This document shows positions 17,317 to 26,833 of a DNA stretch of 64,000 nucleotides, piece after piece. The notes beneath the pieces were generated by a model. That model was given only the letters and a program-made list of their open reading frames with translations. It was not told where the DNA came from and did not search any database. The position numbers and the translations under genes are program-made. How positions within the stretch are numbered: position 1 is the stretch's first letter; every line of letters begins with the position of its first letter. Source of the stretch: JACPUW01 sp049115495 (GTDB taxonomy: Bacteria > Bacteroidota > Bacteroidia > CAILMK01 > JACPUW01); NCBI GenBank assembly GCA_049115495.1, contig JAGDZV010000002.1:124001-188000 (forward strand), read 5' to 3'.

Positions 17317-18597
17317 TTACTTCAGTGTCAATTGGTTGTTGTCATTATCGCTAGCAGAAGCCATAGCCGGAGTTAGCTCGTTAAGCCAAGCTACATAATC
17401 GCTTTCTTCTACTACTCTTATGTAACGTTTCATATTGTAGTGGTTAGCACCACAAATTTGGTTACAAGCTAATTCAAAATTGAAATCGGGGTTCCCAATT
17501 TTATCTCTAAACTCTTCGGTTGTGTATTTGGCAGTTAGGTTGAACTGGGTAGGTGTTCCTGGTACACAATACATTTGAGCTCTAAAATGCGGTAATAGTG
17601 CAGAGTGTAAAACATCTTGTGATCTCATTCTCAATCTAATCTGTTTTCCTTTAGGAAGTACCAATTCGTCTTGCAACACATCATCTGCAGATGCAGGGTC
17701 AGAAAGATCAAGACCAACTGCGTTTGGAAGACCATTTGGCATTTCCGTTTGTGTTAAACGGTAGTCAGTTTTACCCAATTGACCATCAGGGCCAGGGTAT
17801 CTAAATTTCCAACCAAATTGATATGCGTAAAGCTCTACCTCGTAAACATCTTCTTCAGCTGCTGCTGTAATAGTAGTGTTAACCCAAATTCTAAACCCAA
17901 ATAATACAAGAACTGTTAGCACCAAGGCCGGAACAGATGTCCATATAAGTTCTAACTTGTCGTTTTTAGGATAATAAATGGCTTTTTGACCATCTTTTTG
18001 CTGATAGCGATAAGCGAACCAGAAAAGCAATATTTGAGTTATAACAAAAACTAAACCTGTAATTCCTGCAGTAATCCACATAATGGTATCAATCTCTTTA
18101 CCGTGAACTGATGCAGACTCTGGTAAGATGTATTCGCTATGTACGGCTATTTCATAAGCTATACCTGCAAATAACGCAACCAAGAAAATCAACATAAGGT
18201 TTCCGTTGATTTTGTTAAAGTTAGGTTCAGATGAATCTCCTGAAATCTTGCGTAAGCCAGAAAGTAATTGACCGGCAACGCCAAGAACAACTAAGAGAAG
18301 AATTACAATAATGGAAATAAGAAAGTAAAAAGTAGACTTGTCACTATCAGACACGGCTTCAGAGCCATTCTCAAGTTGCTTGTTTATGGCATATTGAGAA
18401 TATCTTTTGTTGTTGAGACCTTGAGGTGTTGGAGCTTGTGCCCAAGTTTCATCCTGCAAGTTGCCAACTTCAATAGCAACATCTTCAGTGTGTGCTGCTT
18501 CTTCGTGGTGAGATGCGAACGTGACATTCGCTACTGTGAACGTAAATAAAACGCTCATTACCAAGCCTAATACGCGGGGTGCGACGAGTTTACTCAT
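17317..18597 (-). CDS. ctaC: Cytochrome c oxidase subunit II
   Basis: A ~426-aa subunit II that takes electrons at the CuA site on the periplasmic side. It has a signal peptide, an extra hydrophobic segment and a linker, then the two canonical helices and a C-terminal cupredoxin domain. CuA ligands are visible in CNQICGANHYNM (C378, C382, H386, M389) plus the upstream HSALLPHFRAQMYCVPG region. No C-terminal cytochrome c domain is fused, so a separate donor is needed. The ATG at 18597 gives a standard signal peptide; an ATG at 18627 would leave only a very short leader after the promoter box at 18643-18650. Confidence 0.94.
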   Translation of the reverse strand: MSKLVAPRVLGLVMSVLFTFTVANVTFASHHEEAAHTEDVAIEVGNLQDETWAQAPTPQGLNNKRYSQYAINKQLENGSEAVSDSDKSTFYFLISIIVILLLVVLGVAGQLLSGLRKISGDSSEPNFNKINGNLMLIFLVALFAGIAYEIAVHSEYILPESASVHGKEIDTIMWITAGITGLVFVITQILLFWFAYRYQQKDGQKAIYYPKNDKLELIWTSVPALVLTVLVLFGFRIWVNTTITAAAEEDVYEVELYAYQFGWKFRYPGPDGQLGKTDYRLTQTEMPNGLPNAVGLDLSDPASADDVLQDELVLPKGKQIRLRMRSQDVLHSALLPHFRAQMYCVPGTPTQFNLTAKYTTEEFRDKIGNPDFNFELACNQICGANHYNMKRYIRVVEESDYVAWLNELTPAMASASDNDNNQLTLK

Positions 18598-18642
18598 CAA
18601 GTGAATTTTAGTTAAAAAACCTAACATTTAGTAAATGCTGTG

Positions 18643-18650
18643 CAAATCTA
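18643..18650 (-). promoter_or_regulatory. -7 promoter element (TAGATTTG) of the oxidase operon
   Basis: An exact TAnnTTTG match on the minus strand upstream of subunit II. As the genes below are closely spaced on the same strand, it probably drives the whole oxidase operon down to DUF983. No confident -33 box. Confidence 0.5.
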
Positions 18651-18722
18651 ATCGCTTTCAGCAATTATGCGAAGCTATAAAGTTGAAATAATCAACTATT
18701 TGTTCAACATCAAATTTGGTTA

Positions 18723-19328
18723 TTATTTGAATTGCTGAATATCAATTGATTGACTTGCATGTTTTATTTCTTCTTTATTATTCGATGCGATTATTACAGT
18801 TCCATGCTTTTTTAGGTTGGGTAAATGTTTATTGAACCAGTTAAACCCGTTCGAATCAAGGTGAGAACAAGGTTCATCAAACAGATAAATTTCATTCAAA
18901 AAAAATAAGTTAAGTGAAAGTTTTACCCTTTGTTTCATTCCCGATGAGTACTCCTTAATAGGTTTTTTAGCAAAATGTTCTAAAAAACAGGTAGTAATTA
19001 TCTGATCTAAACTAAGAGTGGGTTGCTTAAATTTTGAATGAAATTTTAAAAGCTCTAAAAAAGAAAATTCATCAGGAATATCAATATATGGAGCAACAAA
19101 TCCAATATGCTCATAAACCATTGAATGGTCGTTATCCGCAACTTCATATACTAAGTTGCCAGCATCAGGTTCAAGTTGAGAAGAGAGCACCCTTAATAAG
19201 GTTGACTTGCCACTTCCATTTGAACCTGTTATAGCTGTAATGATTCCTTTTTGAAATTCATAATCTAGGCCTTTAAAAATTACAGACCTATTGTACTTCT
19301 TTGCTAAATTCTTAACGGTTATTGTCAT
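18723..19328 (-). CDS. ABC-type ATPase, stand-alone
   Basis: A 201-aa ATP-binding cassette: Walker A GSNGSGKST (residues 35-43), signature YSSGMKQR, Walker B IYLFDEP, D-loop SHLDSNG, and a degenerate H-loop region (ASNNKEE in place of a His). There is no membrane domain, and no permease gene adjoins. Its start overlaps the 3' end of lpxA by 17 bp, so it is the last gene of the lipid A unit. The size recalls CcmA/heme-exporter-type ATPases, but a partner permease is not in view. The missing H-loop histidine is worth noting. Confidence 0.85.
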   Translation of the reverse strand: MTITVKNLAKKYNRSVIFKGLDYEFQKGIITAITGSNGSGKSTLLRVLSSQLEPDAGNLVYEVADNDHSMVYEHIGFVAPYIDIPDEFSFLELLKFHSKFKQPTLSLDQIITTCFLEHFAKKPIKEYSSGMKQRVKLSLNLFFLNEIYLFDEPCSHLDSNGFNWFNKHLPNLKKHGTVIIASNNKEEIKHASQSIDIQQFK

Positions 19329-20109
19329 TTCTTGACTTGAATCCGCGCATTAAGCCCCTTGTAGATTTTGAGATAAACTGCATAATTTCATCTTTTTCTT
19401 TTGATGCAGGCAATTCACCTTCAATAATTTGGAGTGCTTGTGAAGTGTTGTATGGCTTTACGAATAGTATACGATATATGTCTTGTATCCTATTGATTTT
19501 TTCGTTTTCATAACCTCTTCGTCTCAGGCCAATACTATTTACCCCAACATAAGACAAAGGAAACCTCGCGGCCTTTACAAAAGGTGGAACATCTTTATTA
19601 ACAAGAGAACCACCCGCAAAAAATGCGTGCGTTCCTACTTTTACAAATTGATGAATAGCGGTCATACCACCTAAAATGGCATGGTCACCAATTTCTATGT
19701 GTCCAGCGAGTGTGGCGTTATTGGCCAAAATACAATGATCACCAATTATGCAGTCATGTGCTACATGCACATAGGCCATTAGTAGGCAATTGTTGCCTAT
19801 CTGTGTTTTATTACTGTACTTGGTACCACGGTTTATAGTTACAAACTCTCTAATTACGGTGTTATCACCAATAATTACTTCAGAGTCTTCACCTTCAAAT
19901 TTTAGGTCTTGCGGAATAGCGGCTATTACGGCACCCGGAAAAATCTTACAGTTTTTACCGATGCGAGCACCGCTCATAATAGTAACATGCGGGCCAATCC
20001 AAGTGCCTTCTTCAATTACTACATCTTTATCAATAGTTACAAAAGGCTCAATAACTACGTTGTGCGCAATTTGGGCTTGTGGGTGTACGTAGGCTAAGGG
20101 TTGGTGCAT
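19312..20109 (-). CDS. lpxA: UDP-N-acetylglucosamine acyltransferase
   Basis: First step of lipid A synthesis: transfer of a 3-hydroxyacyl chain from ACP to UDP-GlcNAc. The 265-aa protein is a left-handed beta-helix of hexapeptide repeats, with the conserved MAYVHVAHDCIIGD segment (catalytic His) and a helical C-terminus with the RRGYENEKINRI segment. Length is typical. It is 1 bp from lpxC-fabZ, same strand. Confidence 0.97.
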   Translation of the reverse strand: MHQPLAYVHPQAQIAHNVVIEPFVTIDKDVVIEEGTWIGPHVTIMSGARIGKNCKIFPGAVIAAIPQDLKFEGEDSEVIIGDNTVIREFVTINRGTKYSNKTQIGNNCLLMAYVHVAHDCIIGDHCILANNATLAGHIEIGDHAILGGMTAIHQFVKVGTHAFFAGGSLVNKDVPPFVKAARFPLSYVGVNSIGLRRRGYENEKINRIQDIYRILFVKPYNTSQALQIIEGELPASKEKDEIMQFISKSTRGLMRGFKSRNDNNR

Positions 20110-20110
20110 T

Positions 20111-21508
20111 TTAGTTTCTTTTTACAACTGCCGCCATTAAGTCGGCTTCGGTAACTAGTTTTTTGCCAACAAATATTTTGCAATGCATACTGCAAATTCC
20201 TCTTCTTACCGGTTGGGTTAATTCGGCTTTTATTATCATAGTATCGCCAGGAACCACCTTTTCCTTGAACTTACAGTTGTCAATCTTCATAAAGTAGGTG
20301 TCGTAGTTCTCAGGATCTTCAACATTGCTAAGAATCATAACACCGCCTGTTTGGGCCATAGTTTCAATTTGCAAAACACCAGGCATTACAGGGTTGTTTG
20401 GGAAGTGGCCTTTGAAAAAAGGTTGGTCTATTGTAGCGTTCTTAATGCCTACAATATGATTTTCTGAGAGTTCAATTACCTTATCAACCAATAAAAATGG
20501 ATCGGCATGTGGCAAAAGCTTTTGAATATCTTGATTTGTAAAAACAGGTGTTTTATTTGGATCGTATTTGGGTGCTGGCGGGTTTTTCTTTTGTTGAAGC
20601 CAGATTTGCTTGAGCTTTTTAGCAAACTCAACATTGGCTGCATGTCCAGGTCTTGCTGCCATAATATGACCCTTAATAGGAACACCAACTAAGGCGAGAT
20701 CGCCAATTAAATCAAGAAGTTTATGACGAGCTGGTTCGTTTTGATGCCTTAGGTCAACGTTGTTAAGAATACCTTCTTCTTTTACTGCAACCTTTTCTTT
20801 ATTTAGCAATGATGCTAAATTATCTAGTTCACCTTCTTCTACTGTTCTGTCTACTATTACAATGGCATTTTCTAAATCTCCTCCTTTAATTAAGTTGGCT
20901 TTGGCTAAGGCTTCCAATTCATGTAGAAAACAAAATGTTCTACTACTTGAAACATGCTCAGGAAACTGATTCATGCTTGTTATTGAAGCGTGTTGACTTC
21001 CTAGCACTGGAGAATTATAATCTATCATCACAGTCATACGCGTGCCTTCATCATAAGGCATAGCAATCATGTCCACATGTCTGTCAGGTATGTTGTACGC
21101 TATGTTTTCTTCAATAACTAAGTATTGTCTCTCTGCCTGCTGTTCTACCGTTCCTGTATTTTGAATAGCCTCAACAAATGGTGCAGAACTTCCATCCATA
21201 ATTGGAATTTCTGGGGCATCCACTTCAATGAGCACATTATCTACTTCGCAACCTACAAGTGCTGCCAATAGATGCTCAATGGTTCCAATTTTAGCACCGT
21301 TTTTCTCTAGTGTTGTACCACGTTCAACTTCAACTACTAGATCACAATCAGCTGGAATTATTGGTTGTTTTTCAAGGTCTACTCTTTTGAATTTGTAACC
21401 ATGTCCTATTCCTGCAGGTTGCAACACCATGTTTACATTAAGTCCTGTGTGCAAACCAACGCCTGAAATCTCAATTGCTTCCTTTAAAGTTGTTTGTCTG
21501 TTGTTCAT
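20111..21508 (-). CDS. lpxC-fabZ: LpxC-FabZ fusion: UDP-3-O-acyl-GlcNAc deacetylase / 3-hydroxyacyl-ACP dehydratase
   Basis: A 465-aa fusion characteristic of Bacteroidota. Residues ~1-305 are LpxC (zinc deacetylase): ISGVGLHTG, IEHLLAALVG with its zinc His, the FCFLHELE region and KLLDLIGDLAL with the catalytic Asp. Residues ~320-465 are FabZ: LLPHADPFLLVDKV, then FKGHFPNNPVMPGVLQIE with the active-site His. The enzyme links lipid A commitment and the supply of hydroxyacyl chains. It lies between lpxD and lpxA with no gaps. Confidence 0.97.
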   Translation of the reverse strand: MNNRQTTLKEAIEISGVGLHTGLNVNMVLQPAGIGHGYKFKRVDLEKQPIIPADCDLVVEVERGTTLEKNGAKIGTIEHLLAALVGCEVDNVLIEVDAPEIPIMDGSSAPFVEAIQNTGTVEQQAERQYLVIEENIAYNIPDRHVDMIAMPYDEGTRMTVMIDYNSPVLGSQHASITSMNQFPEHVSSSRTFCFLHELEALAKANLIKGGDLENAIVIVDRTVEEGELDNLASLLNKEKVAVKEEGILNNVDLRHQNEPARHKLLDLIGDLALVGVPIKGHIMAARPGHAANVEFAKKLKQIWLQQKKNPPAPKYDPNKTPVFTNQDIQKLLPHADPFLLVDKVIELSENHIVGIKNATIDQPFFKGHFPNNPVMPGVLQIETMAQTGGVMILSNVEDPENYDTYFMKIDNCKFKEKVVPGDTMIIKAELTQPVRRGICSMHCKIFVGKKLVTEADLMAAVVKRN

Positions 21509-22555
21509 CTATGCTTCGCCTTTGTTAAGTAGTTCTTTTACAGTTTTATTAAGCGCTTGTAATTGCGCATACATATCGGGTAGCCTTTTTGTAATGGCTT
21601 GTGTTTTTAAACTTTTGGCATGTTCAATGGCGGGCCTACCACTCCAGCCTTCATTTTCTTTTTTAATACTTTTACCAACACCAGCTTTTGCACCTATTTT
21701 GGATCCATTGGCCACCTGAATATGTCCAACCACTCCGGCCTGGCCACCTACCAAACAATTGCTTCCAATTTTAGTGCTGCCAGATATTCCGGCTTGGGCA
21801 GCAATGGCTGTGTTTTTACCGATTATAACGTTGTGCGCAATTTGAATTAGATTATCCAATTTGGCACCTTTTTCAATAATTGTTGACTTAATGGTTGCTC
21901 TATCAATTACGGTGTTTGCGCCAATTTCAACCCAATCTTCAATTACCACATTACCAGTTTGTGGCATTTTTACAAAACTCCCATCAGGTTGGGGAGCAAA
22001 GCCAAAACCATCGCTTCCTAAAACCGCACCTGAGTGAATAATTACATGGTTGCCAATCGCATTGTGTGCATAACACTTTACACCTGAATGCAAAGTGCTG
22101 TTGCTTCCAATTTTAGAGTTATCTCCAACAAAAGTGTGCGGGTAAACTTGACTATTGTCGCCAATTTCTACGTTTTCTCCTATGTACGCAAATGCGCCAA
22201 TGTAAACGTTTTGACCAATTTTAGCTGTTTTGGCAATAAAACTCGGTTGCTCAATACCTGTTTTGGTACTGTGCTGCATTTCTTCTACTTTTTTTAAAAG
22301 TATAGAAAAGGCCGTATAAACATCATCAAGCCTAATTAGAGTAGCACTGGTGTTTTGAGCATCAACTGACTTTCCAATTAATACAACACTCGCTTTTGTC
22401 GTAGCTAAATGTTTTTCGTACTTGGGGTTAGAGATAAAGCTTAGTGCGCCAGAATGCGAGTTTTCAATTGGAGCTATAGTATTAACCTTTACGTTGGGAT
22501 TTCCTTCTAATTCACCTTGTAAAAGCGCGCTGATTTCAGCCGCCGAAAATTCCAT
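21509..22555 (-). CDS. lpxD: UDP-3-O-(3-hydroxyacyl)glucosamine N-acyltransferase
   Basis: Third step of lipid A synthesis. The 348-aa protein has an N-terminal uridine-binding domain (with SFISNPKYEKHL), hexapeptide repeats forming a left-handed beta-helix with the LIQIAHNVIIG catalytic His segment and the GSDGFGFAPQ motif, and a C-terminal helix. It is directly adjacent to lpxC-fabZ and 4 bp from the HD-domain gene. Confidence 0.97.
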   Translation of the reverse strand: MEFSAAEISALLQGELEGNPNVKVNTIAPIENSHSGALSFISNPKYEKHLATTKASVVLIGKSVDAQNTSATLIRLDDVYTAFSILLKKVEEMQHSTKTGIEQPSFIAKTAKIGQNVYIGAFAYIGENVEIGDNSQVYPHTFVGDNSKIGSNSTLHSGVKCYAHNAIGNHVIIHSGAVLGSDGFGFAPQPDGSFVKMPQTGNVVIEDWVEIGANTVIDRATIKSTIIEKGAKLDNLIQIAHNVIIGKNTAIAAQAGISGSTKIGSNCLVGGQAGVVGHIQVANGSKIGAKAGVGKSIKKENEGWSGRPAIEHAKSLKTQAITKRLPDMYAQLQALNKTVKELLNKGEA

Positions 22556-22559
22556 GCTC

Positions 22560-23783
22560 TTAAAGTCTTAGTGATTTTGGATGGCAAATGTAGTGCTTTT
22601 GCACTTGCTTATTTAGAACGTTTAGGTCGTATTGTTCACTCGCTTTTGCAAAATCAACAAGCCCACCTTTCTTTAAAAGAATCTTAATAATTGACTTTTG
22701 ATTTTGGTATGTAGTGTTGCTTACTTCTCCCCAGAGCACAAAATAGTTCATTTCTTCTTCGCTTAGTCCAAGCTCAATAGAAGCTTTGTTCCTGACCTTA
22801 TCTAAATAGTCAAGGTCCATTGGGCCGTTTCTTAATTCAACTTTGAGCAATTCTCTATTTATGAGCATGCTACACATTTTTGAAAGAATAGGATCCTTAT
22901 GATCAGTCCAATCTTTGCAAGCCATCAAAATGTCTGTGTCGTCAATTTTTGAAAAAGATTCAAGTACTTCTGGATTATCTAGCTCTGAGATATTAAGTTG
23001 ATTTAAAAGAAATGAAAGCGTTTGGTGTTGAGTAAGGGTTTCGCCGTTAGCATGCAATAGCACCGCTCTTTCCAATATTTTAACCAAAAGCATTTCGGCG
23101 CCCAATACAGTTTTATGAAGATATACTTGCCAGTACATAAGGTTTCTGGCAATCAAGAACTTTTCAATAGAGTAAATGCCTTTTTCATCAATTACAAGTT
23201 CGTCGTCAACAACATTCATCATCTTTATAATTCTATCGCTGCCTATTACGCCTTCAGAAACTCCGGTGTAAAAACTATCTCTTCTTAAATAGTCGAGTCT
23301 ATCCACATCTAGCTGGCCAGAAACCAGTTGGTTGAAAAAAGGTCTTTGGTATTCACCTTTAAATATTTCAATAGCGAGATTAAGTCGCCCATCAAGTTCC
23401 TTATTAAAAAAGTTCATGTAAGCCAAAGAAATATCCTCGTGCGATCCGCCAATTATAATTCTGTTTTCTAAAGCGTGCGAAAAAGGCCCATGACCAATGT
23501 CGTGCAGTAAGATTGCCATTTGGGCAGCTTCAATTTCTTTATCGCTAATCTCAATTCCCTTTAATCTTAGATTTTCAAGCGCATCGCTCATGAGATGCAC
23601 TGCACCAAGGGTGTGATGAAACCTTGAATGATGTGCTCCTGGGTATACTAAGTCTGTGAGTCCCAGTTGTTTTATTCTTCTTAAGCGCTGAAAATATGGG
23701 TGCTCAACAATACTAAAAAGAATGTCCCTTGGAATGCGGACAAAGCCATAAACGGGGTCGTTGAATATTTTAATTTTGCCCAA
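22560..23783 (-). CDS. HD-domain phosphohydrolase (dGTPase/SAMHD1-like family)
   Basis: A 407-aa cytoplasmic protein with the HD metal-binding pattern: RFHHTLGAVHLM (first His), ILLHDIGHGPFSH (the HD pair), then QLVSGQLDVDRLDYLRRDS. The last segment is typical of the SAMHD1-like/YdhJ group that hydrolyses nucleotides such as dNTPs. The substrate is unknown. It heads the lpxD-lpxC-lpxA unit, which is a recurring arrangement in Bacteroidota. The start is TTG at 23781-23783; the gene is divergent from porX. Confidence 0.9.
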   Translation of the reverse strand: MGKIKIFNDPVYGFVRIPRDILFSIVEHPYFQRLRRIKQLGLTDLVYPGAHHSRFHHTLGAVHLMSDALENLRLKGIEISDKEIEAAQMAILLHDIGHGPFSHALENRIIIGGSHEDISLAYMNFFNKELDGRLNLAIEIFKGEYQRPFFNQLVSGQLDVDRLDYLRRDSFYTGVSEGVIGSDRIIKMMNVVDDELVIDEKGIYSIEKFLIARNLMYWQVYLHKTVLGAEMLLVKILERAVLLHANGETLTQHQTLSFLLNQLNISELDNPEVLESFSKIDDTDILMACKDWTDHKDPILSKMCSMLINRELLKVELRNGPMDLDYLDKVRNKASIELGLSEEEMNYFVLWGEVSNTTYQNQKSIIKILLKKGGLVDFAKASEQYDLNVLNKQVQKHYICHPKSLRL

Positions 23784-23863
23784 CGGGTACTAATTTTCTG
23801 GCTTCATGGTTATAAAACCAATTAATACAGCAAATTAACGCACTCTAAAACATAAAATACCGA

Positions 23864-25423
23864 ATGAGAAAAATAAGAATACTTTGGGCCGATGATGAGA
23901 TAGAGCTTTTAAAACCCCATATTATGCTACTTGAGCAAAAAGATTATGAAGTAGATACTGCTCAGAGTGGAGATGAAGCGATTGACTTGGCCGAAGAAAC
24001 TTTGTACGATGTAGTTTTTTTAGATGAGAATATGCCTGGCCTAACCGGCCTTGAAACATTGGCCGAATTGAAAAGAAAGCGCCCTAACCTTCCAATTGTT
24101 ATGATAACAAAAAGTGAAGAAGAGTACTTAATGGACGATGCCATTGGTGGTCAGATAACAGACTACCTAATAAAACCTGTAAATCCTAAGCAAATACTGC
24201 TTTCTCTCAAAAAAATTATTGATAGTAGTAGGCTCATAAGCGAAAAAGTAACCAGCGATTATAGACAGGGATTTATGGAGCTAAGTAGCCGGGTAAACGA
24301 CAATCATAATGCCGATGAATGGCAAGATTTGTATAAAGATCTTGTGTATTGGGAACTTGAGCTTGATAAAAGTGATGAAGAAAGCATGCAAGAGATTTTG
24401 GTGAGCCAAAAGCAAGAAGCCAATCAAAATTTTGCAAAATTTATTGATAAGAATTACGAAGACTGGATTCAAGATCCTGATTATGCACCCGTAATGAGCT
24501 ATAATGCATTTGCAAAAAAGGTGGCTCCACACTTGAGAAGAAATGAAAGGCCAACTGTTCTTTGCTTGTTAGATAATCTTCGATTTGACCAGTGGAAGTA
24601 CCTACAAGGCATGTTTACAAAAAATTTTGATATGCAAAACGAAGGCATGTATTGCGCAATATTGCCTACGGCTACTCAATATGCACGGAATTCTTTTTTT
24701 GCAGGTTTAATGCCTTCCGACATTCAAAAACGTTTTGGGAAACTCTGGTTAAACGATGACGATGAAGGAGGGAAAAATAAACATGAAGAAGAATTTTTAG
24801 GCGATTTGCTCAAAAGGTTAAGACTTAACATTAAGTTTAGCTACAACAAAATAGTGAAGCTTGATAGTGGTAGAAACCTTGTTGATAATGCAAAAAATCT
24901 AATTCAGAAAAACGATCTTACTGTTGTTGTTTACAATTTTATTGACATGTTGAGCCACGCTCGAACAGATATGGAAGTGATAAAAGAATTGGCTGAAGAT
25001 GAATCGGCTTACCGTTCTTTAACCAAAAGTTGGTTTGAACACTCTCCTTTAAAAGAGTTTTTGGATGAAGTGGCTAATCATGATGTAAACTTATTAATTA
25101 CAACAGACCACGGTAGTATTAGAGTAAAAAAGCCAGTACAAATAGTGGGAGATAGAAATACCACAACCAACTTAAGGTATAAGCAAGGTAAAAGTCTAAA
25201 CTACAATTACAAAGAAGTAATCGAATTTAGAGATCCATCAAGGGTAAAGCTGCCAAAGAGTAATATGAGCAGTACCTATGTTATGAGTAAACCCGAAGAT
25301 TATTTCGTATACCCTAACAACAGAAACTACTACGTAGATTTTTACAAGGATACTTTTCAGCATGGTGGGGTAAGTATGGAAGAAATGTTGGTGCCATTTA
25401 TTGAAATGAAAAGCAAAAGGTGA
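23864..25423 (+). CDS. porX: PorX: response regulator with PglZ/alkaline-phosphatase-like domain
   Basis: The T9SS regulator of Bacteroidota. Residues 1-120 are a receiver domain (Asp10/Asp11, phospho-acceptor Asp54 in VVFLDENMPG, Lys in the IKPV motif). A helical linker follows. Residues ~200-515 form the PglZ domain of the alkaline-phosphatase superfamily, a cyclic-oligonucleotide phosphodiesterase in characterised PorX. Zinc-site segments are visible: LLDNLRFDQW, PTATQYARNS (catalytic Thr), YNFIDMLSHAR, TTDHGS and FQHGGVS. Three T9SS-sorted proteins in this window fit its presence. Its stop overlaps the GTG start of tsaE (GTGA). Confidence 0.97.
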   Translation: MRKIRILWADDEIELLKPHIMLLEQKDYEVDTAQSGDEAIDLAEETLYDVVFLDENMPGLTGLETLAELKRKRPNLPIVMITKSEEEYLMDDAIGGQITDYLIKPVNPKQILLSLKKIIDSSRLISEKVTSDYRQGFMELSSRVNDNHNADEWQDLYKDLVYWELELDKSDEESMQEILVSQKQEANQNFAKFIDKNYEDWIQDPDYAPVMSYNAFAKKVAPHLRRNERPTVLCLLDNLRFDQWKYLQGMFTKNFDMQNEGMYCAILPTATQYARNSFFAGLMPSDIQKRFGKLWLNDDDEGGKNKHEEEFLGDLLKRLRLNIKFSYNKIVKLDSGRNLVDNAKNLIQKNDLTVVVYNFIDMLSHARTDMEVIKELAEDESAYRSLTKSWFEHSPLKEFLDEVANHDVNLLITTDHGSIRVKKPVQIVGDRNTTTNLRYKQGKSLNYNYKEVIEFRDPSRVKLPKSNMSSTYVMSKPEDYFVYPNNRNYYVDFYKDTFQHGGVSMEEMLVPFIEMKSKR

Positions 25424-25854
25424 ATCTGATTTTTGGTGAAACTTATTGTGAGGCTGATATTGATGCAATTGCCGAAAAATTGAAGCCAATTTTTTTAGAA
25501 CATCAAAATGTGATGTTCAAAGGAGAAGTAGGTGCTGGAAAAACTACATTAATAAAGGCCTTGTCAAAGGCCTTTATGGTTTTAGATGATGTTGATAGCC
25601 CAACTTTTAGTTTAGTGAATGAATATGAAGGCGAAATAGGTGTTTATCATTTTGATCTTTATCGCTTAAAAGGAGCTGAAGAACTATTTGACATCGGTTG
25701 GGAAGAATATCTTAATGATAATAAGCATGTATGGGTAGAATGGCCAGAGAATGCATTAGAAGCTTTTGATGATGACTTTCTTCTTGTTAAAATAGGAAAG
25801 CTTGATGATAAACTTAAAAGAAAGGTTGAAGTTTGGGATTTACATAGCGATTAA
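25420..25854 (+). CDS. tsaE: tRNA threonylcarbamoyladenosine synthesis ATPase TsaE
   Basis: Needed with TsaB/C/D for the t6A37 modification of ANN-decoding tRNAs. The 144-aa P-loop protein has GEVGAGKTT (residues 35-43), the SPTFSLVNEY switch, YHFDLYRL and WVEWPENA, all hallmarks of TsaE. It starts with GTG overlapping the porX stop codon, so the two are co-translated; this adjacency is common in Bacteroidota. Confidence 0.96.
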   Translation: MNLIFGETYCEADIDAIAEKLKPIFLEHQNVMFKGEVGAGKTTLIKALSKAFMVLDDVDSPTFSLVNEYEGEIGVYHFDLYRLKGAEELFDIGWEEYLNDNKHVWVEWPENALEAFDDDFLLVKIGKLDDKLKRKVEVWDLHSD

Positions 25855-25924
25855 ACCTGTAAGCTAACCAAAGTCATCAAAAATCGATTTTTTGGCATCT
25901 AATTTCACGGGCTAAAGCAGAGTA

Positions 25925-26833
25925 ATGGAAATTACAGCCCCACTTAAAATCAAAGAAGAAGAGCAATTACAGCTCGCCACGCATAGCTTTTTAAACGTTG
26001 TTTCAATAATTGAATCTGTTTGTGACCTTATTGAGTTTGAGCTAAAAGAAGATGGGCTATTAGAAGAAAACATTAAAATGGCTCAAGCTTTTAGAGGGCT
26101 GCTGGCAAATGAGCACGAACTTCTTTCGGCTCTTGAGACCCTTGATAGCTTTGAATCTTCATTTTTTGAGAAATTGGAAAACGTATTTACAGAAACCCAA
26201 GGCGCCAAAGAAAACAAAAGCGCGCTTGAAGAGTATGAGAATTTAAAAAGCATTTTTAAGGTGGTTAGGGTAAGATCTGCCGAAATGCTCGCGCGTTTGA
26301 AAAAAGGAATAGAATGGAAGAACTATAAGATTGAAGACCTCGAAGCCAATTTCAATCAATTTTTTATGGCTGTAGAAAAAAATGCTAAAGGGCACTATCA
26401 TATTGTACAGAATTTGGCCAGCAAAGACAATGGCGATTACATGGTCCATTTTAAAATTAACAGTTTAAATGAACAAGATATCTATATGCCAGATGTTCTT
26501 GTTGATATAATGCGCGATCTTATTGCAAATGCTAGAAAATACACTGTTCCTGGAGGAACGATTACAGTAGGGCTTTTAGAAAAAGAAGATGAGTTGGTTT
26601 TTTCCGTTCAGGATACAGGAATGGGCATTCCAAAGAATGAAATTGAACAAGTAGTTGAGTTTGGTTTTAGAGCTTCAAATACTGGTAAGCATAAAACTTA
26701 TGGTGCGGGTTTCGGACTTACAAAAGCCTATCAATTTGTGAAAAATAGTGGCGGTAGGTTTTGGATTGATTCTGTTGAAAGAGAAGGAACAACCATTAAG
26801 CTGAGTGTACCTAAAAAAGTAAATTTAGATTAA
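25925..26833 (+). CDS. Soluble histidine kinase-like ATPase
   Basis: A 302-aa protein with no membrane segment. The C-terminal ~125 residues are a GHKL ATPase: N box MRDLIANARKY, G1 DTGMGIP, G2 GAGFGLTKAYQFVKNSGG. The N-terminal ~170 residues are helical, with a single likely phosphorylatable His in THSFLNVVS (His20). This unusual H-box resembles the HxxxN pattern of Spo0B/DcuS-like kinases more than the HExxxP of HisKA. It follows porX-tsaE on the same strand with a 70-bp gap and overlaps the convergent lipoprotein gene by 4 bp. It could phosphorylate PorX or a distant partner; the sequence does not decide. Confidence 0.8.
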   Translation: MEITAPLKIKEEEQLQLATHSFLNVVSIIESVCDLIEFELKEDGLLEENIKMAQAFRGLLANEHELLSALETLDSFESSFFEKLENVFTETQGAKENKSALEEYENLKSIFKVVRVRSAEMLARLKKGIEWKNYKIEDLEANFNQFFMAVEKNAKGHYHIVQNLASKDNGDYMVHFKINSLNEQDIYMPDVLVDIMRDLIANARKYTVPGGTITVGLLEKEDELVFSVQDTGMGIPKNEIEQVVEFGFRASNTGKHKTYGAGFGLTKAYQFVKNSGGRFWIDSVEREGTTIKLSVPKKVNLD

